Assembly (NCBI RefSeq): GCF_024172085.1
Contig: NZ_JAMZDZ010000001.1
Span: forward strand, 3,410,001 to 3,474,000
Reading direction: 5' to 3'
Source: Hamadaea flava
Lineage (GTDB): Bacteria; Actinomycetota; Actinomycetes; Mycobacteriales; Micromonosporaceae
DNA length: 64,000 nt
The position numbers and the translations under genes are program-made. This document shows positions 60,203 to 64,000 of this stretch, piece by piece (the stretch's first letter is position 1; every line of letters starts with the position of its first letter). The notes below the pieces were generated by a model. It made no database searches. It had not been told where the DNA came from and was given only the letters and a program-made list of their open reading frames with translations.

Positions 60203-61414
60203 CTACGAACGAGCTGGGAGCAGCAGCGCGACGCACTCGACGTGGTGGGTGAACGGGAAGCAGTCGAACGCCCGCAGCTGGGCGAGGTGCCAGCCCAGCC
60301 CCTGGAAGGTGGCGACGTCCCGGGCCAGCGCGGCCGGATCGCAGGCGACGTACGACACGGCTCGGGCGCCCGAGGCCGCGATCGCGGTCACCACCTGCTT
60401 GCCCGCACCCGTCCGGGGCGGGTCGAGGACGACGAGGTCCACCGGGCCACGCAGCCGCGCCGACGACCGCCCGGCCCGCCCGCGTGGCGGGACCAGGGCC
60501 CGTTCGACGGTCGACTCGACGATGCGTACGGGCAGCTTGGCGAGGTTCTGCCGGGCGGCGGCCACGCCATCGGGGGCGGACTCGACCAAGGCCACCTGAC
60601 CGGTGACCCCGACGTGGTCGGCTACCGCCGCGGCGAACAGCCCGGCACCGCCGTAGAGGTCCCAGACGGTCTCCCCCGCCTTCGGCGCGAGCTGCTCGAT
60701 CACGGCGTCCGCCAGGGTCTGCGCGGCGTACGGGTGGACCTGCCAGAAGCCGCCGGCCGAGAGGGTGAACTCGTGCCCGGCGGCGTGCTCGACGATCGGC
60801 CGGGCCGGATCGGTCACGACGAAGGCCGGCTCGGTCGACGGCGCGACGGTCTCCACGGCGTCGGCGGACCAGGTGCGGTTCAGCACCGGCAGCGACCGGA
60901 TCCCCGGGTACGCGATCATGCAGCGTTCGATCGGGACGACCTCGTGCGATCGGTGTTTACGCAGCCCCGGACGGCCTTCGGCATCCACTGTGTACCGCAC
61001 GCGGGTGCGCCAGCCGGCGTCGGGCTGCCCGTCGGCACCGACGGTCGACGGCAACTGCTCTACGCGTACCGCTTGATCGACCTGAGCGAACCGCGCGAGC
61101 AGCTCGCGGACGACGGAAGCCTTCCACTCCAGTTGCGCGGAGGTCGAAGCGTGCTGGAGGTCGCAGCCGCCGCACGCGTTGGGACCGGACCACGGGCAGG
61201 GCGCCGGTACGCGGTCCGGCGACGCCTCGATGATCTCGACGGCGTCGGCGCGCACGTAGCCGCGGTGGACCTCGGTGACCTCGGCGATCACCCGCTCCCC
61301 GGGCAGGGCGTGCCGGACGAACAGGACCATGCCCTCGTGCCGGGCGACGCAGTGGCCGCCGTGGGCCGGCGCGCCGACGGTGACCTCGACCCGGTCGAGT
61401 TCGAGCAGCGTCAT
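60203..61414 (-). CDS. Class I SAM-dependent RNA methyltransferase (TrmA/RumA family)
   Basis: This 403-residue enzyme has an N-terminal TRAM domain (about 1-60), a 4Fe-4S-type cysteine cluster (Cys73, Cys81, Cys84 and Cys near 169), and a methyltransferase domain (VWDLYGGAGLFAAAVA). The catalytic Cys is in SYVACDPAALARDVATF. It makes 5-methyluridine in tRNA or rRNA; which one cannot be told. Its ATG overlaps the stop of the APC permease gene (ATGA), a common pairing in actinomycetes with Trk genes. It is the second gene of that operon. Confidence 0.92.
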   Translation of the reverse strand: MTLLELDRVEVTVGAPAHGGHCVARHEGMVLFVRHALPGERVIAEVTEVHRGYVRADAVEIIEASPDRVPAPCPWSGPNACGGCDLQHASTSAQLEWKASVVRELLARFAQVDQAVRVEQLPSTVGADGQPDAGWRTRVRYTVDAEGRPGLRKHRSHEVVPIERCMIAYPGIRSLPVLNRTWSADAVETVAPSTEPAFVVTDPARPIVEHAAGHEFTLSAGGFWQVHPYAAQTLADAVIEQLAPKAGETVWDLYGGAGLFAAAVADHVGVTGQVALVESAPDGVAAARQNLAKLPVRIVESTVERALVPPRGRAGRSSARLRGPVDLVVLDPPRTGAGKQVVTAIAASGARAVSYVACDPAALARDVATFQGLGWHLAQLRAFDCFPFTHHVECVALLLPARS

Positions 61415-63450
61415 CGGACGGACACGTCGTCGGAGCGCTCGCCGCGGGTCGGGCCGAGCGAGGTACGCCGGTCGAAGCGGTCGAGGTTCTTCGAGGCAGT
61501 CGAGGACAGCTGCCACGGGACGCTGGTCACCATCACGCCCGGCTCGAAGAGCAGGCGGGCCTTGAGTCGCAGCGCGGACTGGTTGTGCAGCAGGTTCTCC
61601 CACCAGTGGCCGACGACGTACTCGGGGATGTAGACGGTGACGATGTCGCGGGGCGCGTCCTCCCGCCGGCGCTTGACGTATTCGATGATCGGCCGGGTGA
61701 TCTCGCGATACGGCGAGTCGATCACGGTCAGCGGCAGGCTGATCCCGCGCCGGTCCCACTCGTCCTGGATGTGGCGCGTGTCGGCGGTGTCCACATTGAC
61801 GGTCAGCGCGGTCAGCGTGTCCGGCCGGGAGGCCTTGGCGTACGCCAGCGCCCGCAGGGTCGGCATGTGCAGCTTGGACACCAGGACGATCGCGTGGTTG
61901 CGGGCCGGGAGGATCGGCTTCTCCTCGGTCGGCTCGAGTTCCCGCGCGACCCGGTCGTAATGCTTGCGGATGGCGACCATGAGCGCGTAGATCACGGCCA
62001 TCGCCGCGATCGAGATCCAGGCGCCCTTGGTGAACTTGGTGACCAGCACCAGGATCAGCACGAAGCCGGTCAGGATCATGCCGAACGTGTTGATCGCCCG
62101 GGACCGCTTCATCTTGGCGCGTACGCCGGGGTCCCGTTCGGTACGCAGCAGCCGGTTCCAGTGCCGGATCATGCCGGTCTGCGACAGCGTGAAGGACACG
62201 AACACGCCGACGATGTAGAGCTGGATCAGCTTCGTGGTCTCCGCGCGGAACGCCACGACGAGGACCGCCGCCGCGGCGGCCAGGAAGACGATGCCGTTGG
62301 AGAAGGCCAGCCGGTCGCCCCGGGTGTGCAGCTGCCGCGGCAGGAACCGGTCCTGGGCCAGGATCGAGCCGAGCACCGGGAAGCCGTTGAACGCGGTGTT
62401 GGCGGCCAGCACGAGGATCAGGGCGGTCATCGTGAGCACGACGAAGTAGCCGAACCGGAAGTCGCCGAAGACCGTCTCGGCGAGCTGAGCGGTGACCGTC
62501 GGCTGCTTCGTGAACGGGGCCGCGCCCTCGATCTGGCTCTCGGTGCAGCCGATCGCGGGGTTCACCTGGAAACACTCGACGTACTGGAGTTTGGTCTCCC
62601 GGGCCAGCAGGATGATGCCGGCCATCATGGCGATCGAGATCGACCCCAGCAGGAGCAGCGTGGTCGCCGCGTTCCTGGACTTCGGCGGCTTGAACGCCGG
62701 TACGCCGTTCGAGATCGCCTCGACACCGGTCAACGCGGCACAACCCGACGAGAACGCCCGGACCAGGAGGAAGACGAAGGCGAACCCGGCACCCACATAC
62801 AGCCCGTGCTCCGGCTTGATCGTCATGTCGGCGCTGGGCGCACGCAGCTCGTCACCGCTGATGAAGATCCGCCAGACCCCGACGACGATCATTCCGCCGA
62901 CCGCCACCATGAACGCGTACGTGGGAATGGCGAAAGCGGTGCCGGCCTCCCGGATGCCGCGCAGGTTCATCGCCGTGACCAGTGCGATCAAGGCGACCGC
63001 CGCGCCCACCTTATGCTCGCCGACGTACCCGATCATGTCGCCGAGGGCGTCCACCCCGGACGAGATCGACACCGCGACCGTCAGGACGTAGTCCACGAGC
63101 AGGGCGCTCGCGACCGTCAGGCCGAACTTCGAGCCCAGGTTCACCGTGGCGACCTCGTAGTCGCCACCACCCGACGGATACGCGTGCACGTTCTGCCGGT
63201 AGGAGGCGACCACGGTCACCATCACCACCGCGACGGCCAGCGCGATCCACGGCGAGTACAGGAACGCCGCCGCGCCTGCCGCCGACAACGTCAACAGGAT
63301 CTCCGCCGGGGCGTACGCGACCGAGGACAACGCGTCGGAGGCGAACACCGGCAGCGCGATCCGCTTCGGAAGCAGCGTGTGATGCAGCCGGTCGGAGCGG
63401 AACGGGCGACCCAGGAGCAGGCGTTTCAGCACGGAGGTCGGGTTCGGCAC
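61411..63450 (-). CDS. APC-family permease with cytoplasmic C-terminal domain (KimA-like)
   Basis: This 679-residue membrane protein has 12 helices of the amino acid-polyamine-organocation family: ALPVFASDALSSVAYAPAEILLTLS near the start and YPSGGGDYEVATVNLGSKFG, followed by a cytoplasmic C-terminal domain of about 180 residues. That layout is shared with the potassium importer KimA, which is shut off by c-di-AMP. The adjacent divergent TrkA gene supports a potassium role, though the substrate is not proven. GTG at 63450 is used. It is followed by the overlapping RNA methyltransferase gene. Confidence 0.88.
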   Translation of the reverse strand: MPNPTSVLKRLLLGRPFRSDRLHHTLLPKRIALPVFASDALSSVAYAPAEILLTLSAAGAAAFLYSPWIALAVAVVMVTVVASYRQNVHAYPSGGGDYEVATVNLGSKFGLTVASALLVDYVLTVAVSISSGVDALGDMIGYVGEHKVGAAVALIALVTAMNLRGIREAGTAFAIPTYAFMVAVGGMIVVGVWRIFISGDELRAPSADMTIKPEHGLYVGAGFAFVFLLVRAFSSGCAALTGVEAISNGVPAFKPPKSRNAATTLLLLGSISIAMMAGIILLARETKLQYVECFQVNPAIGCTESQIEGAAPFTKQPTVTAQLAETVFGDFRFGYFVVLTMTALILVLAANTAFNGFPVLGSILAQDRFLPRQLHTRGDRLAFSNGIVFLAAAAAVLVVAFRAETTKLIQLYIVGVFVSFTLSQTGMIRHWNRLLRTERDPGVRAKMKRSRAINTFGMILTGFVLILVLVTKFTKGAWISIAAMAVIYALMVAIRKHYDRVARELEPTEEKPILPARNHAIVLVSKLHMPTLRALAYAKASRPDTLTALTVNVDTADTRHIQDEWDRRGISLPLTVIDSPYREITRPIIEYVKRRREDAPRDIVTVYIPEYVVGHWWENLLHNQSALRLKARLLFEPGVMVTSVPWQLSSTASKNLDRFDRRTSLGPTRGERSDDVSVR

Positions 63451-63576
63451 ACCCGCAGCCTACGGCTCTTCGGCACCCTTGTGCGGTGCGGCCCGCCCCG
63501 ACGATCTTCCGGGCCGGGTGGCCTGCCCACAGCCACCTGGGTATGGCACGCTCACAGGTGAGGACAGGAGGCGCGG

Positions 63577-64000
63577 TTGCATATCGTGATCATGGGCTGC
63601 GGACGGGTGGGATCGACCGTCGCACACAGCCTGGAGAGCCGCGGCCACTCGGTGGCCGTCATCGACCAGGACGGCGACGCGTTCCGCCGGCTCCCGGCCG
63701 ACTTCTCCGGAATCACCGTCACCGGAGTGGGCTTCGACCGCGAAGTCCTGATCCAGGCGGGCATCGAACGAGCCGACTGCTTCGCCGCCGTCTCCAGCGG
63801 CGACAACTCCAACATCATCTCCGCCCGGCTCGCCCGGGAGACCTTCGGCGTACCGAACGTCGTAGCCCGCATCTACGACCAGAACCGCGCCGAGGTCTAC
63901 GAACGGCTCGGCATACCGACCGTCGCCACCGTGCGCTGGACCGCCATGCGCATCGTCCGGCAGCTCCTCCCGGAGGAGACCGGCGAAGTCTGGCGCGACC
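63577..64000 (+). CDS. trkA: TrkA-family potassium uptake regulator (CeoB-like), 3' end beyond the window
   Basis: The gene starts TTG at 63577 after AGGAGG and runs off the right edge; 141 residues are visible. The Rossmann RCK N-terminal domain is clear: HIVIMGCGRVGSTVAHSLE, VAVIDQDGDAFRRL, then VGVGFDREVLIQAGIERADCFAAVSSGDNSN. NAD(H) binding by these TrkA/RCK-N proteins gates a potassium channel or transporter. In mycobacteria two such genes, ceoB and ceoC, lie side by side; a second trkA may follow outside the window. The APC permease gene is divergent. Confidence 0.92.
   Translation, partial: MHIVIMGCGRVGSTVAHSLESRGHSVAVIDQDGDAFRRLPADFSGITVTGVGFDREVLIQAGIERADCFAAVSSGDNSNIISARLARETFGVPNVVARIYDQNRAEVYERLGIPTVATVRWTAMRIVRQLLPEETGEVWRD

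Noticed and set aside
1-64000. Phage or prophage genes
   Set aside because: The only phage-related name is the YhgE/Pip family (Pip is a phage receptor in Lactococcus); no capsid, tail, integrase or lysis gene is seen.
1-64000. tRNA, rRNA or replication origin
   Set aside because: No tRNA-like CCA-less cloverleaf, rRNA segment or DnaA-box cluster was noticed when reading; a covariance search would be needed for certainty.

Overview
The window is very GC-rich chromosomal DNA from an actinomycete. The frequent gtacgc/gtacg usage and the gene set (HemQ, a DUF3000 protein, VTLIDLGE beta-propeller proteins, many GTG starts, many 4-bp ATGA/GTGA gene overlaps) fit the Micromonosporaceae best. The family is an inference; the phylum is secure. 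There is no rRNA, tRNA, CRISPR array, prophage or replication origin. The only mobile element is one IS110-type insertion sequence.

Layout. 1-4.2 kb: a Hen1/Pnkp RNA-repair pair (Pnkp runs off the left edge) and a TetR regulator. 4.2-7.1 kb: a YhgE/Pip membrane protein with a degenerate ABC ATPase. 7.2-13.1 kb, plus strand: a solute-binding/VWA fusion, a lone AbiEii-like nucleotidyltransferase, an ElaA-type acetyltransferase and a large membrane GGDEF-EAL protein. 13.1-16.2 kb, minus: the haem operon hemE-hemY-hemQ with 4-bp overlaps. 16.3-19.1 kb: DUF3000, a strong terminator, then two proline-rich membrane proteins, one a trypsin-like protease. 19.2-24.9 kb, plus: RNase D, fadA-fadB (fatty-acid beta-oxidation), PhzF. 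24.9-26.9 kb, minus: a MarR-controlled operon of two small membrane proteins and a DUF3800-like protein. 26.9-28.9 kb, minus: a glycosyltransferase-acyltransferase fusion. 29.2-34.1 kb, plus: a sulfatase, its formylglycine-generating enzyme and a SulP transporter. 34.1-37.2 kb, minus: PadR plus an FtsX-type ABC exporter. 37.3-40.3 kb, minus: a ribbon-helix-helix regulator, DUF4097 protein and DrrAB-type exporter. 41-42.5 kb: an alpha/beta hydrolase divergent from TetR. 42.7-45.2 kb: a secreted beta-helix protein. 45.2-47.5 kb, minus: a two-component system followed by a VOC protein. 47.7-48.9 kb: a secreted C39 peptidase. 49.0-51.4 kb, minus: tandem beta-propeller paralogues. 51.5-53.4 kb, minus: dxs. 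53.5-58.0 kb: a sugar ABC importer (no ATPase) divergent from a ROK regulator. 58.0-59.4 kb: the IS110 element. 59.4-61.4 kb, minus: RlpA-like protein and a TrmA-type RNA methyltransferase. 61.4-64 kb: an APC-type permease divergent from a TrkA protein cut by the right edge.

How the genes work together. The clearest functional units are RNA repair (hen1-pnkp), haem synthesis by the coproporphyrin route (hemE-hemY-hemQ), beta-oxidation (fadAB), sulfate-ester use (enzyme, its cofactor-making partner and the transporter) and sugar import under ROK control. Several transcription factors sit beside clear candidate operators: MarR at 26147-26185, a ribbon-helix-helix protein at 40313-40342, TetR at 41817-41849 and ROK at 56672-56684.

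Most unusual structure. Intergenic DNA carries several palindromic elements that contain GATC (3357-3415, 4142-4211, 48992-49061, 51444-51497, 58026-58094). The IS110 element appears to sit inside one of them. The non-coding leader of its transposase carries a near copy of the element's reconstructed end-to-end junction, as would be expected if the leader encodes a bridge-type guide RNA.
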